From contig CM055608.1 in the NCBI GenBank assembly GCA_029379385.1, forward strand, positions 31,417,048 to 31,481,047: a stretch of DNA of 64,000 bases, given 5' to 3'. The stretch is from Quillaja saponaria. Lineage: Eukaryota > Streptophyta > Magnoliopsida > Fabales > Quillajaceae. Position numbers and translations under genes: made by a program. Positions 63,718-64,000 of the stretch are shown here, in pieces; the first letter of the stretch is position 1, and each line of letters opens with the position of its first letter. Below the pieces are notes generated by a model. The model was not told where the DNA came from and searched no databases. It was given only the letters and a program-made list of their open reading frames with translations.

Positions 63718-64000
63718 ACCATAACTTCCCTAATCGTATTCTTTACTTTAGTGTAAATGGAAAAGTTTTTCATATTTATGTATTTGTTTCTAGTTTTTTT
63801 ATTATGTGGGGTTTAGGGATTATATCCCCCATATGTCATGTAAAATTATTTTGAAATTAATAAATAGGTTGGGGTATGCCAAACTCCCCCCCTCCCCCCC
63901 AATCATTTCAAAGTGAAAATTTTCAATTATTCAAAATTACCTAATTTTTTCCCTATTATATTAAATCGTGTATGCATATTAACATTGTAGTTGATTTGTC
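63718..64000. other. AT-rich right edge
   Basis: The sequence downstream of the transposase remnant is AT-rich with short C runs near 63884-63900. It probably belongs to the same element; no terminal inverted repeat could be matched with the left side. Confidence 0.4.

Noticed and set aside
1..64000. tRNA, rRNA, CRISPR arrays, organelle insertions, viral copies
   Set aside because: No tRNA or rRNA signature, no regularly spaced repeats with unique spacers and no recognisable plastid, mitochondrial or viral gene were seen by eye.

Overview
This window is nuclear DNA from a flowering plant, almost certainly a eudicot. Genes are sparse, AT-rich and split by many GT-AG introns. Coding exons belong to plant-restricted or plant-typical families: pectin acetylesterase, alpha-expansin, GH5 endo-beta-mannanase, germin-like protein, ADP-glucose pyrophosphorylase large subunit and a POLTERGEIST-type PP2C. 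Decayed plant transposons lie between and inside genes. I cannot assign a family or species.

Layout from left to right. A DUF1685 gene (155-1505, +) is followed by a complete 12-exon pectin acetylesterase gene (3067-6697, -). About 7 kb of AT-rich intergenic DNA leads to a HAD-type pyrimidine 5'-nucleotidase-like gene (13635-15096, +). Next come a plastid-type cyclophilin (15661-19328, -) with a one-base frameshift in its sixth coding exon and a plastid START/COQ10-type protein (19905-22696, +); these two are divergent over a 576-bp spacer. Another 4.2 kb gap precedes the PP2C (26929-32851, +) and a two-exon germin-like gene (33853-34742, +). A repeat-derived interval (35.1-38.5 kb) contains a candidate DNA transposon with internal CCGTATC repeats, a 45-bp insertion flanked by 14-bp direct repeats, and two orphan exons of an unrecognised gene. 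An alpha-expansin (38913-39991, -), a small coiled-coil gene (43971-44726, -) and an endo-beta-mannanase (46858-48920, +) with a decayed tandem copy (49608-51375, +) follow. A 15-exon AGPase large-subunit gene (51885-58216, -) carries a LINE remnant in intron 12 and a 37-base G run in intron 1. The right edge has the last exon of a minus-strand gene (59844-59980) and then about 4 kb of AT-rich repeats plus a dead Mutator-like transposase (61376-63717). The rest of that gene may lie beyond the window.

How the genes relate: there is no operon-like logic, as expected for a plant. Four products (pectin acetylesterase, germin-like protein, expansin, mannanase) are predicted to be secreted and act in the cell wall. 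Three (cyclophilin, START protein, AGPase) look plastid-targeted. AGPase is the first committed step of starch synthesis. I found no clearly novel system. The most informative observations are gene-decay events caught at different stages, transposon traces in and around genes, and a few conserved-looking exons I could not name.

Coordinates of multi-exon genes span start codon to stop codon; exon limits are given in each entry and were deduced by hand from reading frame, splice sites and family similarity. No alignment or database search was run.
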